Shown in pieces: positions 43,405 to 53,312 of a stretch of DNA of 64,000 nucleotides (the stretch's first letter is position 1; the number at the start of each line of letters is the position of its first letter). Source of the stretch: an uncultured Bacteroidota bacterium (GTDB taxonomy: Bacteria > Bacteroidota > Bacteroidia > Bacteroidales > P3); the NCBI GenBank assembly GCA_902774395.1, contig CACYIK010000001.1:225247-289246 (forward strand). Reading direction: 5' to 3'. The translations under genes and the position numbers were made by a program. Below the pieces are notes generated by a model. It was not told the origin of the DNA. It was given only the letters and a program-made list of their open reading frames with translations, and made no database searches.

Positions 43405-43848
43405 ATGGAAATTACAGGCAAATTGATTCAGCTTCTGCCCGAGGTGTCGGGTGAATCGGCCCGCGGTCCCTGGATCCGCGGCGGTTTTGTTATCGAAACC
43501 GACGGCGACTATCCCCGCAAGGTGGCCTTCACCGCTTTCGGTGAGGAGCGCGTGGCCATGGCCAAGAGCCTCCCGATGGGTTCGCTGGTGCAGGTGACCT
43601 TCTCGCCCGAGAGCCGCGAGTTCAACGACAAGTGGTACACCGACTTACGCGCTTCGCGCATCCAGCCCTTCGTCCCCGGACAGATGCCCGCAGCTCCCGC
43701 CGGCTACAACTGGGCCGGTGCCGCTCCCGCCGCAGCAGCAGCTCCTGCCGCTGCCCCCGCAGCTCCCGCACAGCCCGCCGAGCAGCCGGCGAACTTCGCC
43801 GCCGCTCCCCAGATGGCTTCGAACCCCGACGACGACCTGCCCTTCTAA
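43405..43848 (+). CDS. DUF3127 (OB-fold-like) protein
   Basis: The 147-aa product starts with the DUF3127 domain (MEITGKLIQLLPEVSGESAR, GGFVIETDGDYPRKVAFTAF, VTFSPESREFNDKWYTDLRA). It continues with an Ala/Pro-rich tail and ends in the acidic SNPDDDLPF. The layout (OB-like domain, flexible tail, acidic aromatic tip) resembles single-strand DNA-binding proteins, although DNA binding is not shown for the family. It has its own strong promoter. Confidence 0.85.
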   Translation: MEITGKLIQLLPEVSGESARGPWIRGGFVIETDGDYPRKVAFTAFGEERVAMAKSLPMGSLVQVTFSPESREFNDKWYTDLRASRIQPFVPGQMPAAPAGYNWAGAAPAAAAAPAAAPAAPAQPAEQPANFAAAPQMASNPDDDLPF

Positions 43849-44003
43849 GATTTAAAGACAAGAAAAAACAAGAAAAACAATAACATACACTATCCTGTTT
43901 GTCTTTTGTTGTCTTTCTTGTCTTCAAAACGACACTGGTCTAGATGGAATAACCCTTCTAAGTTGTAATTTGTCTTTTTTGTCTTTCTTGTCTTCAAAGT
44001 AAA
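43849..44003. repeat. GACAAGAAA-type facing word repeats, copy 1
   Basis: AAAGACAAGAAAAAACAAG on the left faces TTGTCTTTCTTGTCTTC twice on the right, with an unrelated middle. The same family, in several tandem copies, fills the right end of the window (63640-64000). Confidence 0.75.
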
Positions 44004-44558
44004 ATGATGGAATTGTCTTCTAAATCCGAAGTCAGGAAACAGATTCGCGAGCTGAAGCGTGCGGTGTCGCTGGAGGAGAAACTCCGGCGGTCGGAAGGCA
44101 TCATGCGTCAGGTGGAGGTCCTGCCCGACTTCCTGTCGGCAAAGACGGTGCTGCTCTACTGGTCGATGACCGACGAGGTGCAGACCCACGACTTTGTCAA
44201 CAAGTGGTACAACGAGAAGGTGCTACTACTCCCCTGCGTGGATGGCGACGACCTGGTGCTGCGCCAATACACCGGTCCCGAGTGCATGGTGGCCGGCGAG
44301 CAGTTCGGCATCGGCGAGCCCGACGCCAGCCTGCCCGCCTTCACGGCACTGGAGCGCATCGACCTCATCATCGTGCCGGGCGTGGCCTTCGACAGCGAAG
44401 GCAACCGCATGGGCCGCGGACGCGGCTTCTACGACCGCCTGCTCAAGACGACACCCAACGCCAAGAAGATAGGCGTGGCCTTCGACTTCCAGATGATCGA
44501 GCACGTGCCCGTCGAACCCTTCGACGTCAAAATGGACCACGTAATCACCGAATCCTAA
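44004..44558 (+). CDS. fthC: 5-formyltetrahydrofolate cyclo-ligase
   Basis: The 184-aa enzyme turns 5-formyl-THF into 5,10-methenyl-THF with ATP. Seen are the N-terminal SEVRKQIRELKRAVSLEEKL, KVLLLPCVDGDDLVL, the substrate loop IDLIIVPGVAFDSEGNRMGR and the ATP-site GRGRGFYDRLL. A second ATG at 44007 is as likely for the start. A long CTCATCACT/TAACACT word array (44560-44665) follows. Confidence 0.93.
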   Translation: MMELSSKSEVRKQIRELKRAVSLEEKLRRSEGIMRQVEVLPDFLSAKTVLLYWSMTDEVQTHDFVNKWYNEKVLLLPCVDGDDLVLRQYTGPECMVAGEQFGIGEPDASLPAFTALERIDLIIVPGVAFDSEGNRMGRGRGFYDRLLKTTPNAKKIGVAFDFQMIEHVPVEPFDVKMDHVITES

Positions 44559-44559
44559 C

Positions 44560-44668
44560 CCCTCATCACTCATCACTCATCACTCATCACTCATCACTCA
44601 TCACTCATCACTCATCACTAAACACTTAACACTTAACACTTAACACTTAACACTAAACACTCCCCACC
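44560..44668. repeat. Word-repeat array (CTCATCACT then TTAACACT)
   Basis: About eight head-to-tail copies of CTCATCA pass into five of CACTTAACA and then CACTAAACA. It separates fthC from the next gene. Confidence 0.9.
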
Positions 44669-44671
44669 ACC

Positions 44672-45157
44672 ATGCCCCTGTTTTACATACCCAAGCCGCG
44701 ACAGTTCCACTACCAGCCCCGCTTCTACGACCCGCAGAAGGAGCGCTGGGAGGCCCTGAAGCAGAAGTATGCCGACGAGCAGAACCCCAAGGGGGTGAGC
44801 GAAGAGGAGCTGGAATACTTCGAGCGGAGGGTGCGCAACCTGGAAAACCCCGAGCGCGACAAGCTGACATGGAAGGACCTGTTCCGCAAGCGCAAAGTAC
44901 GTCGCTTCGAGTACAAACCGCGCTTCTCGACCAACGGACAAGAACTCATGAGCGAGTTGCCCGACAACGCCACGGAGCGCGTGGAGCAGTACAAGAAGGC
45001 GCACACAAAGATGAAGCGCCGCTTCGACTTCCACGAGACCGTCAAGCGCAAGCAGCGCAAGCCGTGGGTGACTGTGGCGCTGGTGTTTGTGGCAGCCTAC
45101 CTCTGCTATCGCTACTACGGAGTGGTAGTACAATTCTTTTACGATATATTTTTTTAG
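44672..45157 (+). CDS. Hypothetical protein with C-terminal membrane anchor
   Basis: The 161-aa product is highly charged and helical (YDPQKERWEALKQKYADEQ, EELEYFERRVRNLENPERDK, KMKRRFDFHETVKRKQRKPW) with one membrane segment near the end (VTVALVFVAAYLCYRYYGVV). The basic run before the segment suggests that the bulk is in the cytoplasm. It lies 6 bp before panD in a run of closely spaced genes. Its function is unknown. Confidence 0.7.
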   Translation: MPLFYIPKPRQFHYQPRFYDPQKERWEALKQKYADEQNPKGVSEEELEYFERRVRNLENPERDKLTWKDLFRKRKVRRFEYKPRFSTNGQELMSELPDNATERVEQYKKAHTKMKRRFDFHETVKRKQRKPWVTVALVFVAAYLCYRYYGVVVQFFYDIFF

Positions 45158-45163
45158 AAAGAG

Positions 45164-45505
45164 ATGTATATTGAAGTATTGAAATCGAAAATCCACCGCG
45201 TGACGGTGACAGAGGCCGACCTCGACTATATCGGCAGCATCACCATCGACGAGGCCCTGCTGGAAGCCAGCGGCATCATAGAGAACGAGAAGGTGGAGAT
45301 TTACAATATCACCAACGGCGAACGCTTCGCCACCTACGCCATCCGCGGCGAACGCGGCAGCGGCGTCATCGGCATCAACGGTGCCGCAGCACACAAGGCA
45401 AAGGTGGGCGACCTGCTGATCATCGCCGCCTACGCACAGATGGACTTCGAAGAAGCCAAGCAGTGGCACCCCACGGTGATATTCCCGAAAAACAACAAGA
45501 TATGA
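45164..45505 (+). CDS. panD: Aspartate 1-decarboxylase
   Basis: The 113-aa proenzyme cleaves itself at Gly-Ser in [15 protein letters not shown] (Gly about 24) to make the pyruvoyl cofactor, then forms beta-alanine for pantothenate and Co[21 protein letters not shown] is also conserved. No other pan gene is near. Its stop overlaps the start of the next gene (ATGA). Confidence 0.95.
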   Translation: MYIEVLKSKIHRVTVTEADLDYIGSITIDEALLEASGIIENEKVEIYNITNGERFATYAIRGERGSGVIGINGAAAHKAKVGDLLIIAAYAQMDFEEAKQWHPTVIFPKNNKI

Positions 45506-46536
45506 GCACTGAGCAGACAGCAGGTGGCAAACAGCGCTGGAAAGACCTCCTGAGGATGGTCATCTTCCTCGGCATCGGTTTCTTCTTCATCTGGTGGTTT
45601 CTACTGAAACTCGACGAGGAAGAGAAGAGCGCGATATGGCAGTCGATGAAGGATGCCGACTACCTGTGGGTGGCACTGGCCATGGCCTGCAGCCTGCTGA
45701 GCCATCTGGTACGCGCCCTGCGGTGGCGCCTGCTCTACAAGCCTCTGAACCTCAACCCGTCACTGAACCACACCTTCGGCTCGGTGGTGGTGGCCTACCT
45801 GGGCAACCTGGCCTTCCCGCGGGCGGGCGAGGTGATGCGCTGCGCCACCCTCCGCACCAGCGAGGGCATCCCCGTGGAGAAGTCGCTGGGGACCGTGGTG
45901 ACAGAACGTATCATCGACCTGCTGGCCTTCGCAGCCATCGTGCTCCTCGGCATGGTGGTGATGCTCGGCAAGGCCAAGGACTGGCTCTACGACACCCTGT
46001 CGGAGAAGTTCAGCACCCTGCCCAGCATGACGCTGATAATCATCGTGCTGGTAGCACTGGCGGTGGCGGCATTCGTGTTCTACAAACTCTTCTGGAAGAA
46101 GCTGCTGCACATCGGCATCTTCGCCAAAATCAACGACCTGGTGGTCGGCATGATCGACGGCGTGAAGAGCATCCTCCACATGGGGGCGAAGAACACGGTG
46201 CTGTTTGTCGTCTACAGCGTGATGATCTACTCGCTCTACATCCTGGGTGGCCTGATCATCTTCCACGCTTTCGGTGAGACCTCATGGCTGGGCCTCCGCG
46301 CAGCCTTCGTGGTGTACCTCTTCGGTTCGGTGGGAATGACCTTCTCGCAGGGCGGCATCGGCGTCTACCCGGCACTGGTGATGATGGGGCTCACCGACAT
46401 CTACGGCATCAGCAACGCCGTGGGCACAGCCTGCGGATGGATGCTCTGGGGCTCACAGCAGGCGGTGGTGATCGCCGTCGGCGGCGCCTACATGATTTAT
46501 TTCAGCTTGAAGAAAAAACGTAATAACGTAAAATAG
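45502..46536 (+). CDS. Flippase-like integral membrane protein (LPG_synthase_TM / UPF0104)
   Basis: The ATG at 45502 overlaps the panD stop and is preferred to the ATG at 45463. The 344-aa product has about eight membrane segments and the family patterns [38 protein letters not shown] and [14 protein letters not shown], with [16 protein letters not shown] near the end. The domain is the membrane part of lysyl-phosphatidylglycerol synthases, but the catalytic aminoacyl part is missing. Stand-alone proteins like this are thought to move lipids. Confidence 0.85.
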   Translation: MSTEQTAGGKQRWKDLLRMVIFLGIGFFFIWWFLLKLDEEEKSAIWQSMKDADYLWVALAMACSLLSHLVRALRWRLLYKPLNLNPSLNHTFGSVVVAYLGNLAFPRAGEVMRCATLRTSEGIPVEKSLGTVVTERIIDLLAFAAIVLLGMVVMLGKAKDWLYDTLSEKFSTLPSMTLIIIVLVALAVAAFVFYKLFWKKLLHIGIFAKINDLVVGMIDGVKSILHMGAKNTVLFVVYSVMIYSLYILGGLIIFHAFGETSWLGLRAAFVVYLFGSVGMTFSQGGIGVYPALVMMGLTDIYGISNAVGTACGWMLWGSQQAVVIAVGGAYMIYFSLKKKRNNVK

Positions 46537-46551
46537 TAATAACTAAAGAAT

Positions 46552-47478
46552 ATGGAAAAGACCCGTTGCCTTATCATTGGTTCCGGTCCCGCAGGCTACA
46601 CCGCGGGCATCTATACCGGTCGCGCCGACCTCAAACCCCTCCTCTACGAGGGCGAGCAGCCCGGCGGCCAGCTGACCATCACCACCGAGATCGAGAATTT
46701 CCCCGGCTATCCCGAGGGCATCAGCGGCACCGCCATGATGGAAGACCTGCGCAAGCAGGCCATGCGCTTCGGATGCGACGTGCGCACGGGCTATATCGTG
46801 GAGTGTGACTTCAGCCACCGCCCCTTCCACCTGAAGGACGACCACGGCGTGGAGATCGAGGCAGAGACCGTCATCATCGCCACCGGCGCCTGCGCCAAAT
46901 GGATAGGCCTCGAGAGCGAGAAACGCTTCTACGGCGAGGGCGTGTCGGCCTGCGCCACCTGCGACGGCTACTTCTATAAGAACCAGGAGGTGGCAGTCAT
47001 CGGCGGCGGCGACACCGCCTGCGAGGAGGCCAACTACCTCTCGACACTCTGCTCGAAGGTCTACCTCGTGCACCGCCGCGACGAGCTGCGCGCCTCAAAG
47101 GCCATGCAGCACCGCGTCCTCACCAACCCCAAGATCGAAATGTGCTGGAACAGCCGTCCGGCAGAGATCCTGGGCAGCGACCTCGACGGCGTCACCGGAC
47201 TCGAGCTCGAGGACACCAAGACGGGCGCCCGCCGCACCATCGACGTCACAGGAGTCTTCGTGGCTATCGGCCACAAGCCCAACACCGACTTCCTCGGCGG
47301 ACAGATAGCTCTCGACGAGCAAGGCTATATCAAAGTGCAGAACCCGTCGGCAGCGACCAGCGTGCCTGGCGTCTTCGCCGCCGGCGACGTGTGCGACCCC
47401 AACTACCGCCAGGCCATCGTGGCCGCCGGCAAAGGATGCGTCGCAGCCATGGATGTGGAAAGATTCCTGCAGGCATGA
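46552..47478 (+). CDS. trxB: Thioredoxin reductase
   Basis: The 308-aa flavoprotein moves electrons from NADPH to thioredoxin. Seen are the FAD site IIGSGPAGYTAGIYTGRADL, redox CATCDG near residue 140, the NADPH site VIGGGDTACEEANYL and the late GVFAAGDVCDPNYRQAI. It is the expected partner of TrxA (11785). Its stop overlaps the start of the porin gene (ATGA). Confidence 0.96.
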   Translation: MEKTRCLIIGSGPAGYTAGIYTGRADLKPLLYEGEQPGGQLTITTEIENFPGYPEGISGTAMMEDLRKQAMRFGCDVRTGYIVECDFSHRPFHLKDDHGVEIEAETVIIATGACAKWIGLESEKRFYGEGVSACATCDGYFYKNQEVAVIGGGDTACEEANYLSTLCSKVYLVHRRDELRASKAMQHRVLTNPKIEMCWNSRPAEILGSDLDGVTGLELEDTKTGARRTIDVTGVFVAIGHKPNTDFLGGQIALDEQGYIKVQNPSAATSVPGVFAAGDVCDPNYRQAIVAAGKGCVAAMDVERFLQA

Positions 47479-49625
47479 GGATGAAGGAGATAAGGTGCAA
47501 GAAGAGAAGGAGAAAAGGGTCTATTTTATTGTTCCTTTTCATCTTTTTCCTCTCGCCTTTGACCCTACCCGTACAGGCCCAGACACCTTTCGGCATCTCC
47601 TCCGAGCGCTCGTCGGGCGGCATCCCGAAGACCAGCCGTAACAACAGCCGTAGCAACAGGACTAACAACAACGCATACAACAACGCCGACAGCGCCTACG
47701 TCGACACGTCGGCGACCAAAGGATTGGAATACCACGAGGAGGTGCCCGACTCGGTGCTCCGCAGCAAGGTGTTCTTCTTCCACTATAACACTCATACCGT
47801 GAAGATTGACGAGCTGTGGAATCCTACGCTGGATCCCACAGGCGTCCAGTTCAGCAACGACCCCATCGACGCCTTCAACGGCAACTACTTCCTCGGCAAA
47901 GGGTCACCAGGCCATCAGCACTGGAGCCTCTTCCCCACCCTGGCAAACGGGCTCGCCTACCGGCTGCAGGACGAAGAGTTCGCGGCATACCTGAAGACAC
48001 CAGCGAATATCCGCTTCTATCAAGTGCTCACCCCCTACACCGTTCTGGCCTACAACAACTCGCTGAAGAAAGACTACCTGGTGGAGGTGGCACATACACA
48101 GAATATCATCCCGGGATGGAACGTGGCCGCCAACTACCGGCTCATCAACCCCGAAGGGGTGATTTCGGGCACAAATGCCAAGAACCACTACCTCGACGTG
48201 ACGACGAACTATTTCTCCGACGACGCACGTCTGCAGGCACAGGCGGGATTCATCTGGCAGTCATTCTCCACGGGCGAGAACGGCGGCCTGTCGGACGACA
48301 GATACTTCACCGACAACCTGATGAACAACTTCGCCGGTCTACCGGTACGCTACTACAATTCGGGCTCCAACCACCTACGACATAACGCCTTCGGACGCTT
48401 CAGCTACAACTTCGTGCGACAGGTAGAGCGTACACGCGAGCGCGACTCGCTGGTGGTGAACGACGATATCATCGACACCGTCGTGGTCACTGATACCCTC
48501 CGCGTCGGCACCCCCCATGTCATCAACGCCGGCGTGCTAGGCCTCGAAGCCGACTACAGCCGCTGGAAACGGTCGGCCTACCTCACCGGCTTCGCCGACT
48601 CGGCACTGTGGAACGAGGCCAGCGCTACCCTCTTCTGGACCAACGACGCCTACCTCGACCACCGCTGGCACAACCCGCTGAAGATCACCATCGGCATCAC
48701 ACCACGGCGCCTCGAGGCCGTCGTGCGGGCCGACACCACGACCTCCCACGACACCCTGACGGCATCCTCGCTCTTCAATCCCTTTGCCAAAGTGGAGTTG
48801 CAGCTGGGGAAGGCCACGCTGAGCGCCACAGGCGAGATAGACAACACGCTGAAGGCGCTGAGCCCCCTCATCAAGGAGGCCGACTACCATGCCGCCGCAT
48901 CATTCCTCGTGCCTTTGGACAGCCTCACCCTCTGGGGTAGACCCCTCACCACCCTCGAGGTTTACGGCGCCATCCAGTCCACACTGCCGTCGGTGCGGAT
49001 GCTGAACGCCACAGGCTACACCCTCGCACCTATCAAGTCGGAACGCTATGGACTGCGCCTCCGTCACAACAGCGAGAAGGGACTGCTGCGCATGGTGGAC
49101 CTCAACATCAACGCCTCGCACATGGACCACAACGTGTGGTACGACTCACTGCTGACGGTGCAGACGGGCAGCAAAGACCTGTGGCTCGGCCAGGCGGCAC
49201 TGACGCTGCGTATGGCTTGGGGCTGGTTCCATGTCGATATGCAGCAGCTGCTGCAATACTCCACCGACGAGGAACAGCTGGCGGTGCCACGCTGGGCCAG
49301 CAAGAACTCCGTCTACGCCGACCTGACACTCTTCGGCAAGGCCCTGCGCATGCAGATTGGCGCCGACATACGCTGCTACACACACTTCACCCCCGACGGA
49401 TACCATCCCGGCACGGGCCTTTTCTACCGGCAGGATGTCGAGACAGGCAACTACTGGTGGGGCGACCTCTTCCTGAACCTACAGGTCAAGCGCGCCTCCA
49501 TCTATCTAAAAGCAGGACATCTCAACGCCCTGTGGGAGAGCAACCCACAGTATTTCCTCCTCCCCCACTACCCCGGCCGACAGTTCGGCCTCTACTGGGG
49601 TCTCATCTGGCATTTCTTCGATTAA
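47475..49625 (+). CDS. Putative outer-membrane porin (Porin_10-like)
   Basis: The start is at 47475 (overlapping trxB) or the ATG at 47481. The product of about 716 aa has a signal peptide (GSILLFLFIFFLSPLTLPVQA), an Asn/Ser-rich linker and then a long barrel domain with many amphipathic strands (KVFFFHYNTHTVKIDELWNP, DAFNGNYFLGKGSPGHQHWS). It ends with an aromatic strand, GLYWGLIWHFF. The domain fits the putative porin family PF14121 of Bacteroidetes. The TrxB-porin order in one transcript is unusual in function but probably just genome context. Confidence 0.75.
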   Translation: MRMKEIRCKKRRRKGSILLFLFIFFLSPLTLPVQAQTPFGISSERSSGGIPKTSRNNSRSNRTNNNAYNNADSAYVDTSATKGLEYHEEVPDSVLRSKVFFFHYNTHTVKIDELWNPTLDPTGVQFSNDPIDAFNGNYFLGKGSPGHQHWSLFPTLANGLAYRLQDEEFAAYLKTPANIRFYQVLTPYTVLAYNNSLKKDYLVEVAHTQNIIPGWNVAANYRLINPEGVISGTNAKNHYLDVTTNYFSDDARLQAQAGFIWQSFSTGENGGLSDDRYFTDNLMNNFAGLPVRYYNSGSNHLRHNAFGRFSYNFVRQVERTRERDSLVVNDDIIDTVVVTDTLRVGTPHVINAGVLGLEADYSRWKRSAYLTGFADSALWNEASATLFWTNDAYLDHRWHNPLKITIGITPRRLEAVVRADTTTSHDTLTASSLFNPFAKVELQLGKATLSATGEIDNTLKALSPLIKEADYHAAASFLVPLDSLTLWGRPLTTLEVYGAIQSTLPSVRMLNATGYTLAPIKSERYGLRLRHNSEKGLLRMVDLNINASHMDHNVWYDSLLTVQTGSKDLWLGQAALTLRMAWGWFHVDMQQLLQYSTDEEQLAVPRWASKNSVYADLTLFGKALRMQIGADIRCYTHFTPDGYHPGTGLFYRQDVETGNYWWGDLFLNLQVKRASIYLKAGHLNALWESNPQYFLLPHYPGRQFGLYWGLIWHFFD

Positions 49626-49978
49626 AGCACTTCCGACAGCATACCGGCGGCATCAGCCACCATGTCGGGACAGGGCTTCTTGCCCTGGGCAAGCAGGCGA
49701 CCACAGACGATGTCGCCCTCTTCCTCGCGGAATTTCTCTATCAGCGACCGCACGTCGGCGTTGTGTCCGGTGAGGCCACAGACCATGGCCATGCCGCTGA
49801 CACAGCCGCAGACCTCTCGCGTGCCGGCGAGGCCGCGACCGAAGGGAGCGGCCACATCCATGGCAGCCTTCTCGTCGATGGGCAACCGGTCGGCCCAAGC
49901 CATCACCACAGCCTGACAACAGTTGCAACCCGCACGGTGCAACCCCCGACCACGATCCATACGTTCTTCCTTAGTCAT
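49622..49978 (-). CDS. C_GCAxxG_C_C-family redox protein
   Basis: The 118-aa product has the family cysteines: AGCNCCQAVVMAW near residue 17, CGCVSGMAMVCGL in the middle and a final pair VCGRLL...KPCPD. These proteins are believed to be redox-active and often sit near metal or electron-carrier genes. Its last bases overlap the end of the convergent porin gene by four. Upstream is a long TAATTCT word run. Confidence 0.8.
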   Translation of the reverse strand: MTKEERMDRGRGLHRAGCNCCQAVVMAWADRLPIDEKAAMDVAAPFGRGLAGTREVCGCVSGMAMVCGLTGHNADVRSLIEKFREEEGDIVCGRLLAQGKKPCPDMVADAAGMLSEVL

Positions 49979-49984
49979 AGCAGA

Positions 49985-50092
49985 AATTCTTAATTCTTAA
50001 TTCTTAATTCTTAATTCTTAATTCTTAATTTTTAATTCTTAATTCTTAATTTTTAATTCTTAATTCTTAATTCTTAATTCTTAATTCCTTAA
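49985..50092. repeat. Word-repeat array (TTAATTC)
   Basis: At least fifteen head-to-tail copies of TTCTTAA/TTTTTAA. The run enters the SpoU methylase frame, whose last residues LRIKN are encoded by it. Confidence 0.9.
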
Positions 50093-50681
50093 ACATTTCC
50101 CATATCACAATGGCGCCAGCGCAGCTGACATTAAGGCTATGCTTGGTGCCAAACTGCGGTATCTCGAGACACCCATCGCACAGCGGCAGCACCCCCTCCT
50201 GCACCCCCTCAATCTCATTACCCAAGACGATGGCAATAGAATGCCCCTCAATTGCTAATTCCTCATTCCTCATTCCTCTGCCTGGCTCCAAAGGAGACAC
50301 GGCCTGCGACCGCAGTGGAGCAAATTCCTCATTCCTCATTCCTAATTTCACACTATCGTCCACCTGTTCGACGGCATAAACACGATATCCTCGTTCTTTG
50401 AGCTCACGCACACATTCCACCGTGTCCTCATGGTAGCTCCATGCCACGCTCTCCTCGGCGCCGAGGGCGGTCTTGTGGATCTCGCGGTGCGGCGGCGTGG
50501 CGGTGATGCCGCAGAGGGCTATATGCTCCACGCGGAAGGCGTCGGAGGTGCGGAAGATAGAACCTATATTATTGAGCGAGCGCACATTGTCGAGAACCAC
50601 CGTCAGCGGCAGCTTCTCGCTGGCGCGGAACTCTTCCACCGTCAGGCGCCCCATCTCCTCTGTCGTCAGCTTGTGTGTCAT
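50067..50681 (-). CDS. SpoU-family RNA 2'-O-methyltransferase with inserted element X
   Basis: The 204-aa SPOUT enzyme has LPLTVVLDNVRSLNNIGSIF, HSIAIVLGNEIEGVQEGVLP and FGTKHSLNVSCAGAIVIWEM (the SAM knot). It is a TrmH-like methylase of tRNA or rRNA; the target is unknown. Between the first strands and the knot a segment of about 35 residues (GMRNEEFAPLRSQAVSPLEP and after) is encoded by the 46-bp element X (50281-50326) with TCATTCC words on both sides. The frame stays open. The last residues come from the TAATTCT array. It overlaps its upstream neighbour by four bases. Confidence 0.85.
   Translation of the reverse strand: MTHKLTTEEMGRLTVEEFRASEKLPLTVVLDNVRSLNNIGSIFRTSDAFRVEHIALCGITATPPHREIHKTALGAEESVAWSYHEDTVECVRELKERGYRVYAVEQVDDSVKLGMRNEEFAPLRSQAVSPLEPGRGMRNEELAIEGHSIAIVLGNEIEGVQEGVLPLCDGCLEIPQFGTKHSLNVSCAGAIVIWEMFKELRIKN
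50281..50326 (+). mobile_element. 46-bp core element X, copy 2 (inside SpoU gene)
   Basis: Starts CCTGGCTCCAAAGGAGACAC and ends CAGTGGAGCAAATT, with 45 of 46 bases equal to the copy at 11111-11156. The flanking words here are CATTCCTCATTCC, not the AATTGAGAATT of copy 1. The orientation relative to the host gene is also opposite, yet both host frames remain open. Confidence 0.75.
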
Positions 50682-51234
50682 TCGGATAGCGTTTCTAGTG
50701 TGTCAATATAAAGCACCCGCGTTATGGGGCAGATGCGCAGATGCTCTTTGTGCTTGTTGAACCACAACTTCCATGCCGTCAACGCCATGCTGGACACATA
50801 CTGCGTACCCACGGGGTTGTGATCGATACTGTTTTTTGTACCTGTAAGCAGTTCGAAGTTATACACTATGGCCTCCAATTCCAGCGACAGCGGCTTGCGG
50901 CTGACACTGCGGAGTCTGTCCAGCCGCGCCAGGTAGACCTCCTGCGCCAACTTGTTGTCACTGTGACATTCGTGCACGTTTGCCCCTCGGCTGGGGTGGC
51001 AGCTATGCATTCTTACCAAACCGTCGTTGAGCGGCTCCTGATGGTACTTGGAATTCATGTATTCCTTGATTACCCATTGTGAGCACCGGACCATGGTCAG
51101 GCTGTCGTGATTCTGCAGGTAGCCCTCGGTGGCAAAGCCCTGCAGCGCTGGCTCAACCTGGTATTGTGTACCCAAGGTATTCTGCGCCGTAACAGATACG
51201 GTAACAGTAAACAGCAGGACTATGAGCAGCTTCT

Positions 51235-51238
<4 letters not shown>
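50678..51238 (-). CDS. Exported protein of unknown function
   Basis: The 186-aa product has a signal peptide ([20 protein letters not shown]). It has a helical mature part with two Cys-His pairs ([40 protein letters not shown]) that may bind metal or form disulfides. No family is recognised. It lies between sufB and the SpoU gene with four-base overlaps on both sides, so the three are cotranscribed. Confidence 0.65.
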
Positions 51239-52680
<1,442 letters not shown>

Positions 52681-52707
52681 GACAATAAAATACCTATTTT
52701 AAGAGTG

Positions 52708-52715
52708 CAAAGATA
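52708..52715 (-). promoter_or_regulatory. -7 element of sufB
   Basis: Minus-strand TATCTTTG, 28 bases before the sufB ATG. No TTTG is present at the -33 position, where a terminator stem lies instead. Confidence 0.6.
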
Positions 52716-52717
52716 CG

Positions 52718-52748
52718 AAAAAAGTCCGACATACCGTCGGACTTTTTT
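52718..52748 (-). terminator. Terminator between the small Trp-rich gene and sufB
   Basis: AAAAAAGTCCGAC pairs with GTCGGACTTTTTT around five bases. It ends the transcript that comes from 54679 and lies directly upstream of the sufB promoter. Confidence 0.9.
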
Positions 52749-52756
52749 CTTTTCTC

Positions 52757-52909
52757 TCACCAGCCCACAGGGAACTCAATCCAGCGATACCAGTGACCCT
52801 CAGAAAGCGAGTAGGTCCATGTCGGCGGATCCCAAATGCCGATATAACGCTTGCCACCGTTCTGGAACGTCCGCTTGCTACCGGTAGGCTTGAAATACTT
52901 TTCATTCAC
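52757..52909 (-). CDS. Small Trp-rich protein (GTG start)
   Basis: A GTG at 52909 overlaps the stop of the upstream gene by eight bases. It opens a 50-codon frame: NEKYFKPTGSKRTFQNGGKR, then YIGIWDPPTWTYSLSEGHWY and RWIEFPVGW, with five Trp, ending at the terminator. The composition is clearly protein-like. It may be a separate gene or the lost C-terminus of the upstream protein after a frameshift. No family is recognised. Confidence 0.5.
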   Translation of the reverse strand: MNEKYFKPTGSKRTFQNGGKRYIGIWDPPTWTYSLSEGHWYRWIEFPVGW

Positions 52910-53312
52910 TCCCTGAAATATCCTCCGCTGCCTCCTCCTCTGGAACCCCAATCTCAAGTATCGGAGTGTCCTCAATCTGAACTTCCTTCCATGTTTCGCC
53001 CTGCTCCATCTTAATGTTGCACACAGTGAACCCTGTCGACTTTACCCATACGCCAGACTTCCTTGTAGTGTTATATCCATCACTTGGCATCGCCACAATG
53101 TCGTACAATCCCGAGTCGACATACTTCATGGTGTATACCCCATCGAAATCGGTCACCACATTTTTAATAGTTTCACCGTCGCGCTGCAACAAAACTTTTA
53201 TAAAGGGAATCGATTCCCCTGTTGCGGCATCAGTCACCGTTCCCTTGATGCACTGCGCAGAAAGCGATGTTGCTGTCAATAACATAAACAACACTATGAC
53301 AATTCTTTTCAT
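52902..53312 (-). CDS. Exported carboxypeptidase-regulatory-like protein
   Basis: The 136-aa product has a signal peptide (MKRIVIVLFMLLTATSLSA-QC) and one CarboxypepD_reg-like beta-sandwich (IKGTVTDAATGESIPFIKVL, YDIVAMPSDGYNTTRKSGVW). It ends in an acidic tail. It is a paralogue of the protein at 2967-3758 without its N-terminal cysteines. It overlaps the MATE gene by four bases. Confidence 0.7.
   Translation of the reverse strand: MKRIVIVLFMLLTATSLSAQCIKGTVTDAATGESIPFIKVLLQRDGETIKNVVTDFDGVYTMKYVDSGLYDIVAMPSDGYNTTRKSGVWVKSTGFTVCNIKMEQGETWKEVQIEDTPILEIGVPEEEAAEDISGSE

Noticed and set aside
47142..47474. Upstream extension of the porin frame to 47142
   Set aside because: It overlaps trxB for 330 bases, reads as Arg/Pro-rich noise and lies before the signal peptide. 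The ATG at 47475 or 47481 is the start.
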